A DNA stretch of 17,200 nucleotides from Candidatus Desulfofervidaceae bacterium. GTDB taxonomy: Bacteria; Desulfobacterota; Desulfofervidia; Desulfofervidales; Desulfofervidaceae. The notes beneath the pieces are model-generated. The model ran no database searches. It was not told the origin of the DNA and was given only the letters and a program-made list of their open reading frames with translations. Positions 1 through 6,462 of the stretch are shown here, one piece after another. The position numbers and the translations under genes are program-made. Location of the stretch: contig JAGHCL010000215.1 in assembly GCA_021160485.1 (NCBI GenBank), positions 1 through 17,200 on the forward strand, read 5' to 3'. Each line of letters starts with the position of its first letter. Within the stretch, counting starts at the first letter, position 1.

Positions 1-1
1 T

Positions 2-412
2 AATGCTGAGTCTGCGGTGGCCTTATTAAAAGATCCAGAGATTACTGATAGGAATGTTCGGACAAAGGTAGAACCACAGGCCGGACGGGGTGTGGGGTGC
101 GTAGAAGCTCCGCGGGGCACCCTCATCCATGATTATGAAACTGATAAAGACGGCTATATTACCCGGATAAATCTTATTGTTGGGACGACACATAATGCGG
201 CCCCAATGAGCTTAAGTGTAAAACAAGCTGCCCAAAGTCTCATTAAAAATGGGAAATATGATCAAGGATTATTAAACCAGATAGAAATGGCCATTCGTGC
301 CTATGACCCCTGACTCAGTTGTGCTACTCACCGCCTGGATGGCGGTATTCCTGTGGAAGTTGCCATTGTAAATAGTAAAGGGGAAAAGGTAAATAAATTG
401 AAAAATTATTAA
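2..412 (+). CDS. [NiFeSe] hydrogenase large subunit, group 3c (Mvh/Vhu-like), C-terminal part, with UGA-encoded selenocysteine
   Basis: This is the C-terminal part of a cytoplasmic [NiFe]-hydrogenase large subunit; the 5' part lies outside the window, and the GTG at 17 is an internal valine codon, not a start. The stretch GVGCVEAPRGTLIHDY and the following NLIVGTTHNA region match the conserved C-terminal half of Mvh/Vhu/Frh-type large subunits. The frame meets TGA at 311-313 exactly where the first cysteine of the Ni-binding DPCxxCxxH motif belongs. Reading it as selenocysteine gives DPULSCATH, followed by 26 more residues ending KLKNY and a TAA at 410-412. A SECIS-like hairpin follows the UGA. 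The residues after the His are the expected C-terminal extension removed by the maturation protease, which is encoded next. In this family the enzyme usually works with small subunit and MvhD-type partners and HdrABC in H2-dependent electron bifurcation; those genes are not visible here. The protein family is secure; selenocysteine is a strong inference. Confidence 0.9.
330..346 (+). promoter_or_regulatory. Putative bacterial SECIS element for UGA 311-313
   Basis: A perfect 6-bp stem, ACCGCC (330-335) with GGCGGT (341-346), closes a 5-nt loop TGGAT. The 17-nt hairpin begins 16 nt after the UGA, and the loop starts 22 nt after it. It has a G among the first two loop bases. That agrees with the known form of bacterial SECIS elements: a hairpin just downstream of the UGA, inside the coding frame, recognised by SelB. 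The UGA is followed by C, a context that favours readthrough. SelB binding is inferred. Confidence 0.75.
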
Positions 413-419
413 GCTATTC

Positions 420-454
420 TCCCCTTTCCCTATTTATAAAGTAGGGGAAGGGGA
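420..454 (+). promoter_or_regulatory. Strong hairpin between hydrogenase and maturation protease, overlapping the protease RBS region
   Basis: CCCCTTTCCCTA (421-432) pairs with TAGGGGAAGGGG (442-453) over 12 bp with one G-U pair. Pairs at 433-435/439-441 and 420/454 can extend it. It begins 7 nt after the hydrogenase stop. No T-tract follows (the next bases are TCTATTACT), so it is not a standard intrinsic terminator. The right arm contains the only purine-rich Shine-Dalgarno candidate for the ATG at 466. It may sequester that site, stabilise the upstream 3' end, or act as an attenuator. Confidence 0.6.
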
Positions 455-465
455 TCTATTACTCT

Positions 466-999
466 ATGAATTTTTCAGAAATTATTAAAGAGAGCTCTTC
501 TAAAGATTGGTCTTTAGATATTTTTACGAAGCGGGTTGTGATTTTTGGATGTGGCAATGTGCTTTTTGGTGATGATGGTTTTGGCCCGCAGGTTATAGAG
601 TATCTACTTGCGCATTATAAGTTACCAGAAGATGTTTATGTTTTAGATGTGGGAACAAGCATCCGTAGCATTCTTTTTGACTTACTTCTTAGTCCCCAAA
701 AACCACAAAAGGTCATTTTAATAGATGCCGTGCAATTTCCTGAAAGGGCGCCGGGAGAAATTTTTGAAATAGATGTAGATGGTATGCCGACCAGTAAAAC
801 GCCAGATTTTTCTATCCATCAGGGACCAACGATTAATTTTCTTAAAGAACTTAAGACCTTAAGTCAATTAGATGTGCATATAGTTGTAGTGCAAGCAAAA
901 TATATTCCTGATCAGGTAGAACCTGGCCTTTCGGAAGAAGTGCAAAAGGCCGTTCCTGAGATGTGTATATATTTAAAGCAATTATGGGGACAGCCTTAA
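466..999 (+). CDS. Hydrogenase maturation endopeptidase (FrhD/HycI-type, peptidase family M52)
   Basis: This 177-residue protein is a nickel-dependent endopeptidase that cleaves the C-terminal extension of a [NiFe]-hydrogenase large subunit once nickel is in place, so the subunit can close its active site. The family signature GCGNVLFGDDGFGP lies at residues 28-41. Candidate Ni-sensing residues by family analogy are Asp36/37, Asp61 (LDVGTS) and His118 (SIHQGP). The sequence resembles the F420-hydrogenase (FrhD) branch more than the HyaD/HybD branch, which fits the group 3 hydrogenase immediately upstream. It starts 53 nt after that gene's stop. The Shine-Dalgarno candidate AAGGGG lies inside the 420-454 hairpin at a slightly long spacing. 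The first 20 residues are an N-terminal extension before the Rossmann-like strand and contain no motif I recognise. The substrate is probably the adjacent selenocysteine subunit, which is inference from position. Confidence 0.9.
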   Translation: MNFSEIIKESSSKDWSLDIFTKRVVIFGCGNVLFGDDGFGPQVIEYLLAHYKLPEDVYVLDVGTSIRSILFDLLLSPQKPQKVILIDAVQFPERAPGEIFEIDVDGMPTSKTPDFSIHQGPTINFLKELKTLSQLDVHIVVVQAKYIPDQVEPGLSEEVQKAVPEMCIYLKQLWGQP

Positions 1000-1058
1000 A
1001 TGGTTAAATTATAAAATTCCAACTTATTTTCTTTTTCTATAAGAGATTGCTTGAGACC

Positions 1059-1087
1059 TTTACAAAAAAATGTTCATGTTTTAAAAT
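1059..1087 (+). promoter_or_regulatory. Sigma70-like promoter candidate upstream of tRNA-Ala/hisB
   Basis: TTTACA (1059-1064) and TAAAAT (1082-1087) each match five of six consensus bases, with a 17-bp spacer. The predicted start is near 1094, about 30 nt before the mature tRNA. There is no other gene start to serve. This is a prediction from sequence only. Confidence 0.6.
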
Positions 1088-1111
1088 CAGCTTGGGAAGT
1101 AGCTAAGTAAA

Positions 1112-1117
1112 TATAAT
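1112..1117 (+). promoter_or_regulatory. Second -10 candidate (TATAAT) just before tRNA-Ala
   Basis: A perfect TATAAT sits 9 nt before the tRNA, which would put initiation at about 1124. No good -35 box lies 16-18 bp upstream (TTGGGA at 1092-1097 is only 14 bp away). It could be a second weaker promoter in tandem with 1059-1087, or chance in an AT-rich leader. Confidence 0.3.
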
Positions 1118-1126
1118 TAAATTCGT

Positions 1127-1202
1127 GGGGATGTAGCTCAGTAGGGAGAGCGCCTGCTTCGCATGCAGGAGGTCAGGGGTTCAATTCCCCTCATCTCCAC
1201 CA
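1127..1202 (+). tRNA. tRNA-Ala (anticodon CGC)
   Basis: A 76-nt cloverleaf can be folded by eye. The acceptor stem is 1127-1133 with 1192-1198 and includes the G3-U70 wobble pair (1129/1196) that identifies alanine tRNAs. The D stem is GCTC/GAGC (1136-1139/1148-1151). The anticodon stem is CCTGC/GCAGG with loop TTCGCAT, giving anticodon CGC at 1160-1162, which reads GCG. The T stem is AGGGG/CCCCT with loop TTCAATT. The discriminator A and CCA are encoded (1199-1202). The hisB start codon lies only 21 nt downstream with no terminator between, so co-transcription and release of the tRNA by 3' processing are likely. Confidence 0.97.
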
Positions 1203-1223
1203 TTTTTTATTTTGAGGGAGATA

Positions 1224-1808
1224 ATGCGAATAGCCGAGATTAAACGAAAAACAAAAGAAACACGGATTGAATTGTCTTTAAATTTAGACGGAAGTGGCCA
1301 GACAAACATATCCTCAGGCATTCCTTTCTTAGACCATATGCTTACTCTTTTTACCGTTCATGGGCTGTTTGATCTAACCTTAAAGGCCAAAGGAGACTTA
1401 AAAGTAGATGCTCACCATACTACAGAAGATATAGGAATCTGTTTGGGTCAGGCTTTGAAAAAGGCATTGGGGAATAAACAGGGTATTGTGCGTTACGGAC
1501 ACGCAGGGATACCAATGGATGAAGCATTAGCCCAGGTGTTTATAGACTTATCCGGACGTCCTTTTTTTTGTTACCAAGGAAAACCTTTAGAAGGACAAAC
1601 AGGCAGTTTTGACTTAGAACTCATTCCGGAGTTCTTTCGGGCATTGAGCAATGAAGCAGCCATGAATTTGCATATTCATCTCCATTATGGCGAAAATAAA
1701 CATCACTGTGCTGAAGCCATATTTAAGGCTTGTGGGCGTGCCTTAAGTAAGGCGGTAAGTTTTGATTCTCGTCGTTCTGATATTCCCTCTTCTAAAGGAG
1801 TGTTATAA
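1224..1808 (+). CDS. hisB: Imidazoleglycerol-phosphate dehydratase
   Basis: This enzyme dehydrates imidazole-glycerol phosphate to imidazole-acetol phosphate in histidine synthesis, as a Mn-dependent oligomer in the cytoplasm. The 194 residues are the normal length for the monofunctional enzyme; there is no fused histidinol-phosphatase domain. Metal-binding motifs of the two repeated halves are present: DAHHTTEDIG (62-71) and HYGENKHHCAEA (154-165), together with FLDHML (35-40) and the C-terminal SRRSDIPSSKG. The ATG at 1224 is chosen because GAGGGAG (1214-1220) precedes it at good spacing; the in-frame TTG at 1212 would lie upstream of that site. It is the first protein gene after tRNA-Ala and is separated by one base from hisA. 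The other his genes are not in the window. Confidence 0.97.
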   Translation: MRIAEIKRKTKETRIELSLNLDGSGQTNISSGIPFLDHMLTLFTVHGLFDLTLKAKGDLKVDAHHTTEDIGICLGQALKKALGNKQGIVRYGHAGIPMDEALAQVFIDLSGRPFFCYQGKPLEGQTGSFDLELIPEFFRALSNEAAMNLHIHLHYGENKHHCAEAIFKACGRALSKAVSFDSRRSDIPSSKGVL

Positions 1809-1809
1809 G

Positions 1810-2538
1810 GTGGTTATTATTCCGGCAATTGATTTAAAAGAGGGAAGGTGTGTGCGCTTAATTCAGGGTAAAGAAGGAACAGAAACGGTTTTTCACGAAG
1901 ATCCGATAGCTGTGGCTCGTTTTTGGGAGAAACAAGGGGCCAGACGTCTTCATGTTATTGACTTAGATGGGGCTTTTTTAAAACGGCCTTATCATGTAAA
2001 TATTGTCACAAAGATAGCTCAGGCTATTTCTATTCCCGTTCAAGTAGGAGGTGGTCTGCGGAATGTGGAGGACATAGAAGCTTATTTAAATGCAGGCGTA
2101 AGATGGGTGATTTTGGGTACGCTGGCTTTAGAGAACGAAAAGGAGTTTGCCCAAATTTGCAAACGTTTTCCTGACCAGATTATTTTAGCCATTGATGCCA
2201 AAAACGGGAAAGTGGCTATTGAAGGTTGGAAAAAGGTTACAGGAGAGGATGCCTTTGTGTTTGCCAGACGAGCAGAGAAGTTAGGAGTTGCAGGTATTAA
2301 CTATACTGATATTTCTAGAGATGGGATGGAAACAGGACCTAATATTGAATCCTTAAGACAATTATTGGAGAAGATAAGCTTGCCTGTATATGTAGCCGGA
2401 GGCATAGCTAGTCTGGAAGATATTGAAAAACTCTTACCATTAAAGGCAGAAGGGTTGGCCGGGGCAATTATTGGTCGTGCTCTTTACACGGGCAAAATAG
2501 ATTTAAAAAAAGCCATAGAATTAGCCGGGAGAGCCTAA
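1810..2538 (+). CDS. hisA: Phosphoribosylformimino-5-aminoimidazole carboxamide ribotide isomerase (GTG start)
   Basis: HisA is a TIM-barrel isomerase that converts ProFAR to PRFAR, the Amadori step of histidine synthesis. The start is GTG at 1810, preceded by AAGGAG (1795-1800) inside the end of hisB; this gives the canonical N-terminus MVIIPAIDLKEG and 242 residues, the usual length. The in-frame ATG at 1762 would add an out-of-family extension overlapping hisB. Catalytic aspartates are visible at Asp8 (PAIDLK) and Asp129 (AIDAKNG). Phosphate-binding glycine motifs are at VQVGGGLRN (78-85) and VAGGIAS (195-201), and YTDISRDGM (165-173) is also conserved. The start lies 1 nt after the hisB stop, so the two are almost certainly translated from one message. 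Purine and histidine synthesis share the AICAR by-product, which makes the linkage to purM sensible. Confidence 0.97.
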   Translation: MVIIPAIDLKEGRCVRLIQGKEGTETVFHEDPIAVARFWEKQGARRLHVIDLDGAFLKRPYHVNIVTKIAQAISIPVQVGGGLRNVEDIEAYLNAGVRWVILGTLALENEKEFAQICKRFPDQIILAIDAKNGKVAIEGWKKVTGEDAFVFARRAEKLGVAGINYTDISRDGMETGPNIESLRQLLEKISLPVYVAGGIASLEDIEKLLPLKAEGLAGAIIGRALYTGKIDLKKAIELAGRA

Positions 2539-2539
2539 C

Positions 2540-3583
2540 ATGAGTGAAGCCCTTACTTATGATAAAGCTGGGGTTAGTTTAGAAAGGGCGGGTGAAGCCG
2601 TTAAGCGGGTCAAGCAACTAGCGAAAAAGACCTATCAAAGTAGTGTGCTCTATGATGTTGGTAGTTTTGGTGGTTTTTTTGCCTTACGCCCTGACAAATA
2701 TAAAAATCCGGTGCTGGTTTCTTCAACGGATGGGGTAGGGACAAAGTTAAAGATAGCCTTTATGCTTGATAAGCACGATACAGTAGGTATTGATTTGGTG
2801 GCCATGTGCGTAAATGATATTGTTGTGCATGGAGCCACCCCTCTTTTCTTTTTAGATTACATCGCTACTGGGTATCTGGCACCTGAGAAAGTAGAAATGA
2901 TTGTTAAGGGTATTGTTGAAGGTTGCCTCCAAGCAGGTTGTGCCTTGATTGGTGGAGAAACAGCGGAGATGCCAGACTTCTATTGCCCAGGGGAATATGA
3001 TCTAGCGGGTTTTGTGGTGGGTGTAGTGGAAAGGGATAAAATCATTGATGGCTCAGACATTTCAGTTGGCTATCAGCTCATTGGCTTGGCCTCAAGCGGG
3101 TTACATAGCAATGGTTATTCTCTGGTGCGAAAATTGTTTTTTGAGCACCTAAATTGGCCACTGGATAAGTATTTAGAAGAGTGTGAATGTACCTTAGGAG
3201 AAGAACTTTTAAAACCAACCCGTATCTATGTGCCTACGGTCTTGAATCTATTACGTGATTTCCCTATTGCTGGTATAGCTCACATTACAGGCGGTGGTTT
3301 GATGGAGAATTTAAGCCGCATTTTACCTCGGGCGTGTAAAGCGGTGATAAAAAAAGGCAGTTGGGAGATTTCTCCCATTTTTGATATTATTAAATACTCA
3401 GGACGTATAGAAGAAGAGGAAATGTTACGGATTTTCAATTGTGGCATTGGATTGGTATTAATTGTAAATCCGCAATATACTGATGACATCATGGATCGGC
3501 TCCGGGGTTTGAAAGAAAATCCCTTTATCATAGGGGAAATAGAAGAAAGAGTAAAAAATGAAGCCGCGGTGGTTTTTGTATGA
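2540..3583 (+). CDS. purM: Phosphoribosylformylglycinamidine cyclo-ligase (AIR synthetase)
   Basis: PurM closes the imidazole ring of FGAM with ATP to make aminoimidazole ribotide in de novo purine synthesis; it is a cytoplasmic dimer. The 347 residues match the usual length. Conserved blocks are VSSTDGVGTKLKIAF (60-74, ATP site), DLVAMCVNDIVVHGATP (85-101), IGGETAEMPDFY (137-148) and GLASSGLHSNGYSLVR (182-197), followed by HITGGGLMENLSRILP (248-263) in the C-terminal half. The ATG at 2540 starts 1 nt after the hisA stop; GGGAGAG (2527-2533) is its ribosome-binding site. Its last codons overlap the next gene by an ATGA, so the DUF523 gene is translationally coupled to it. Confidence 0.97.
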   Translation: MSEALTYDKAGVSLERAGEAVKRVKQLAKKTYQSSVLYDVGSFGGFFALRPDKYKNPVLVSSTDGVGTKLKIAFMLDKHDTVGIDLVAMCVNDIVVHGATPLFFLDYIATGYLAPEKVEMIVKGIVEGCLQAGCALIGGETAEMPDFYCPGEYDLAGFVVGVVERDKIIDGSDISVGYQLIGLASSGLHSNGYSLVRKLFFEHLNWPLDKYLEECECTLGEELLKPTRIYVPTVLNLLRDFPIAGIAHITGGGLMENLSRILPRACKAVIKKGSWEISPIFDIIKYSGRIEEEEMLRIFNCGIGLVLIVNPQYTDDIMDRLRGLKENPFIIGEIEERVKNEAAVVFV

Positions 3584-4050
3584 TTTTGGTTAGTGCTTGC
3601 CTAATTGGATTAAAATGTAGATATGATGGCACAAATGCCCTTTGTCGGGAGTTGATGGATAAATTAAAAAACGAAAAATTTTTACCTGTTTGTCCAGAAC
3701 AATTGGGTGGACTTTCTACTCCCCGCCCACCAGTGGTGATTGTGGGCGGTGATGGTTTTGATGTATTAAAGTTAAAGGCCAGAGTAGTTAATGAAAAAGG
3801 GCAAGATGTTACTTTCAACTTCCTCAAAGGGGCTAAGAAAACGCTAGAAATGGCTGAGACTTTTGGAGTTACCCATTGTTATTTGAAAGAGAAAAGTCCT
3901 TCTTGTGGAGTAAATTTGATTTATACTGACCAAGGGTTAACCTCAGGTGTGGGGGTGACTACAGCCTTACTTTTAAAGAATGGATACAAGGTTATTGGAA
4001 TTCAACCCGGTGAAACAGATTTAGAAAACTTACAATGTGTAATGAGGTAA
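3580..4050 (+). CDS. DUF523 protein, TudS-like [4Fe-4S] thiouracil desulfidase family
   Basis: This 156-residue protein is a full-length DUF523 member. The family includes TudS, an iron-sulfur enzyme shown to remove sulfur from 2-thiouracil; whether this member has the same substrate is unknown. Cysteines in conserved motifs are Cys7 and Cys13 (SACLIGLKCRYDG), Cys38 (PVCPEQLGGLSTPRPP) and Cys109 (KSPSCGV); three of these would be expected to hold the cluster with one free iron for the sulfur. Glu40 in CPE is in the position of the proposed acid. The start codon overlaps the purM stop (ATGA at 3580-3583), so it needs no independent RBS and is expressed with purine synthesis. A role in salvage or repair of thiolated nucleobases would suit that setting but is inference. 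Confidence 0.85.
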   Translation: MILVSACLIGLKCRYDGTNALCRELMDKLKNEKFLPVCPEQLGGLSTPRPPVVIVGGDGFDVLKLKARVVNEKGQDVTFNFLKGAKKTLEMAETFGVTHCYLKEKSPSCGVNLIYTDQGLTSGVGVTTALLLKNGYKVIGIQPGETDLENLQCVMR

Positions 4051-4110
4051 TCAGAAGGTGCTAGAAATAGTGTTTTCCCATTACATATTAGGAATATTAA
4101 GGAGGAAAAA

Positions 4111-4317
4111 ATGAGCTGGAAATGTGAGATTTGTGGCAAGAGACCGCATGTAGGTAACAATGTAAGCCATGCAAATAATCGGACCAAGAGGAGATGGCTT
4201 CCTAACATTCAGAAAGTGCGGGCAGTGGTTAATGGTGAAGTAAGACGTATTAAAGTGTGCACAAAGTGTTTAAAAGCAGGCAAAGTGGTCAAACCGGGGG
4301 CAGGTGCATCTCTTTAA
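4111..4317 (+). CDS. rpmB: 50S ribosomal protein bL28, zinc-binding form
   Basis: bL28 is a small basic protein of the large ribosomal subunit. The 68-residue sequence has the family core [22 protein letters not shown] (12-33) and [12 protein letters not shown] (42-53). Two CxxC pairs, CEIC (5-8) and CTKC (50-53), mark the zinc-ribbon (C+) version. The ATG at 4111 is preceded by a strong AAGGAGG (4099-4105), in keeping with high expression. It follows the DUF523 gene by 60 bp and is not paired with rpmG. I see no convincing promoter in the 60-bp gap, so read-through from the his-pur operon is possible. It converges on rel, with 15 bp between the two stops. Confidence 0.97.
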   Translation: MSWKCEICGKRPHVGNNVSHANNRTKRRWLPNIQKVRAVVNGEVRRIKVCTKCLKAGKVVKPGAGASL

Positions 4318-4332
4318 AAACACCTTTACGCC

Positions 4333-6462
4333 TTATGCCCCCATGCGTTTTATTTCTTCCACAGCATCAATTTGCCAAAGGGCATTAATGACTTCTTGAA
4401 GCTGATTTGTGTTTTTTACCTCCAGCACAAAGGAGCAAAGGGCGTGGTGGTCTAAAGTAGATTTTGTTTCGCAAGCAACAATGTTTGCTTCTGCCTTGGC
4501 AATAACACCACTGAGCTCTGCTAGAAGTCCTACTTTATCATTGCATTTTACCTGAAGTTTAACAGGATAGACCTGTTCTTCCTCTTCTTCCCACGAAACT
4601 TCTATCAATCTCTCTGCATCCGCCTTGGCAATATTGGGGCAGTCAGTGCGATGAATAGTAATACCCTGGCCTCTGGTTATATAGCCAATGATTTCATCTC
4701 CAGGTACCGGGGCACAGCATTTGGCTATTTTAATCAGAACATCATTTATGCCTCTTACCTTAATGCCAGAAGGTAATTTTTTCTTTTTGGGAGGTGCAAT
4801 TTCCTTCGCTGGTGTTTCTTTCTCTGGTTGAGGTAAAAGGCGGTTAAGGATCTGTTTGGCCGATATCTTCCCATAACTTACCGCTAGTAATAGATCTTCA
4901 GGATTTTTAAAAGAAAACTGCTTAGCCACTTCTGAAAATTTAGGGCTATTAAGAAAACTCTGGAAATCTATGCCGTGTTTTTTGAATTCCTTCTCACATA
5001 ATTCTTTTGCTAACATCAATCCTTGTTCTCGCTCCAGGGTACGAAGATAATGCTTGATACGACTTCTAGCGCGAGGTGTTTTTACAAATTTTAGCCAATC
5101 TTTACTGGGATGTTGTTTGGGGGAAGTAATAATTTCTACTTCATCACCAGTATTGAGCTTATACCGCAGGGGCACTAAACGGCCATTTACCTTGGCTCCC
5201 ATACAATGATGTCCTACCTCAGTATGGATGCTATAGGCAAAGTCTACGGGAGTGGCCCCTGGAGGAAGTACTTTCACATCTCCCTTAGGTGTGAACACAT
5301 ATACTTCATTAAAAAACAGGTCTGTTTTGACTGCTTGGAGAAATTCTCTCGGGTCTTTGAGTTCTCTCTGCCATTCTAAAATCTGTCTGAGCCAAGCAAA
5401 ACGCTTAACTTCTTTCTCATCAGCCCCGTTACCTTCCTTGTATCGCCAATGAGCAGCGATTCCCTCTTCAGCAATACGATGCATCTCTTCAGTGCGAATT
5501 TGAATTTCAATACGTCCACCATAAGGGCCGACGACGGTGGTATGAAGACTTTGATACATGTTGGGTTTGGGCATGGCAATGTAATCCTTAAAACGGCCAG
5601 GCACTGGTTTCCAAAGAGAATGAACCATACCCAAGGACTCATAACACTCCTTAACCGTATTGACAATAATCCTAAAGGCAACCAAATCATAGATTTGATT
5701 CAAATCTAATTGCTGTCGTTTCATTTTTAAATATATGCTGTAAATGCTTTTTAAACGACCTTCTATCCGCCCTTTTATGCCAAATTCTTCTAATTTTTTT
5801 TGTAAAATTGCCCTGATTTCTTCAATATATTTTTTTTCTTCCCCTTTCCTACGAGCAACCCCTTGCGCAATCCGCTGGTAGGTATGAGGTTCCAAATAAT
5901 AAAGACACAAGTCTTCCAGTTCTGTTTTTAACCAACCAATACCAAGACGAGCAGCCAAAGGGGCATAAATGTCTAAAGTTTCCCTTGCGATTAACTTCTG
6001 TTTTTCAGGACGTATATAACCCAGGGTGTGCATATTATGCAGTCTATCAGCAAGTTTCACCAAGATTACACGGATATCCTGAGCCATGGCCAGGATCATC
6101 TTGCGAATATTCTCTGCCTGACGTGCTTCCTTAGAGGTAAAAGCAATTTTGCTGATTTTTGTTAAACCATCAATAATGACAGCAATCTCTTCACCAAACT
6201 GCTTTTTGATATCTTCCAAAGTTACGTTTCCATCTTCCACCGTATCGTGTAAGAGTCCACATACAACCGAAATTACATCTAAGCGCATTCGGGCAAGAAT
6301 GTCCGCTACGGCTAGAGGGTGAGAAAGATAGGGTTCTCCAGAAAGGCGGGTTTGTCCTTGGTGTACCTTGGCTGAATAAATATATGCTTTCCTAATCAAG
6401 GCAATATCTGCCTTAGGATTATAACTCAAGACTTTATCTATGATATCTTCAATCCGAATCAT
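4333..6462 (-). CDS. rel: Bifunctional (p)ppGpp synthetase/hydrolase, long RelA/SpoT homologue
   Basis: This 709-residue enzyme makes and degrades the alarmone (p)ppGpp. All domains of a long RSH are present in order: HD hydrolase (about 30-185; GLLHDTVED with His72-Asp73 and the Glu-Asp pair), synthetase (about 235-345; [35 protein letters not shown]), TGS (about 385-446), a helical region, a conserved-cysteine segment (KCCAPVPGD, Cys582-583) and ACT (about 633-707). The PGRFKDYI segment carries the RFKD sequence (290-293), the RxKD type typical of bifunctional Rel enzymes rather than the ExDD of synthetase-only RelA. HD and synthetase motifs both look intact, so both activities are predicted. 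It is downstream of proS on the minus strand, and its ATG overlaps the proS stop by four bases, so translation is coupled. Only one long RSH is seen, as is usual outside gamma/betaproteobacteria. Confidence 0.96.
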   Translation of the reverse strand: MIRIEDIIDKVLSYNPKADIALIRKAYIYSAKVHQGQTRLSGEPYLSHPLAVADILARMRLDVISVVCGLLHDTVEDGNVTLEDIKKQFGEEIAVIIDGLTKISKIAFTSKEARQAENIRKMILAMAQDIRVILVKLADRLHNMHTLGYIRPEKQKLIARETLDIYAPLAARLGIGWLKTELEDLCLYYLEPHTYQRIAQGVARRKGEEKKYIEEIRAILQKKLEEFGIKGRIEGRLKSIYSIYLKMKRQQLDLNQIYDLVAFRIIVNTVKECYESLGMVHSLWKPVPGRFKDYIAMPKPNMYQSLHTTVVGPYGGRIEIQIRTEEMHRIAEEGIAAHWRYKEGNGADEKEVKRFAWLRQILEWQRELKDPREFLQAVKTDLFFNEVYVFTPKGDVKVLPPGATPVDFAYSIHTEVGHHCMGAKVNGRLVPLRYKLNTGDEVEIITSPKQHPSKDWLKFVKTPRARSRIKHYLRTLEREQGLMLAKELCEKEFKKHGIDFQSFLNSPKFSEVAKQFSFKNPEDLLLAVSYGKISAKQILNRLLPQPEKETPAKEIAPPKKKKLPSGIKVRGINDVLIKIAKCCAPVPGDEIIGYITRGQGITIHRTDCPNIAKADAERLIEVSWEEEEEQVYPVKLQVKCNDKVGLLAELSGVIAKAEANIVACETKSTLDHHALCSFVLEVKNTNQLQEVINALWQIDAVEEIKRMGA

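Noticed and set aside
311..313. TGA as a true stop giving a 98-residue protein, or as a pseudogene mutation
   Set aside because: The frame continues with the exact Ni-ligand motif, a SECIS-like hairpin and a normal-length C-terminal extension ending in TAA, and the dedicated protease gene next door is intact. Decay would not place a single TGA precisely at the known Sec position.
1762..1809. ATG at 1762 as the hisA start
   Set aside because: It overlaps hisB by 47 bp and adds residues foreign to the family; GTG 1810 has a strong RBS and the canonical N-terminus.
4296..4341. GGGGGCA/TGCCCCC inverted repeat around the convergent rpmB and rel stops as a terminator
   Set aside because: The arms are 32 bp apart with most of the interior unpaired, lie within coding sequence, and there is no T-tract on either side.
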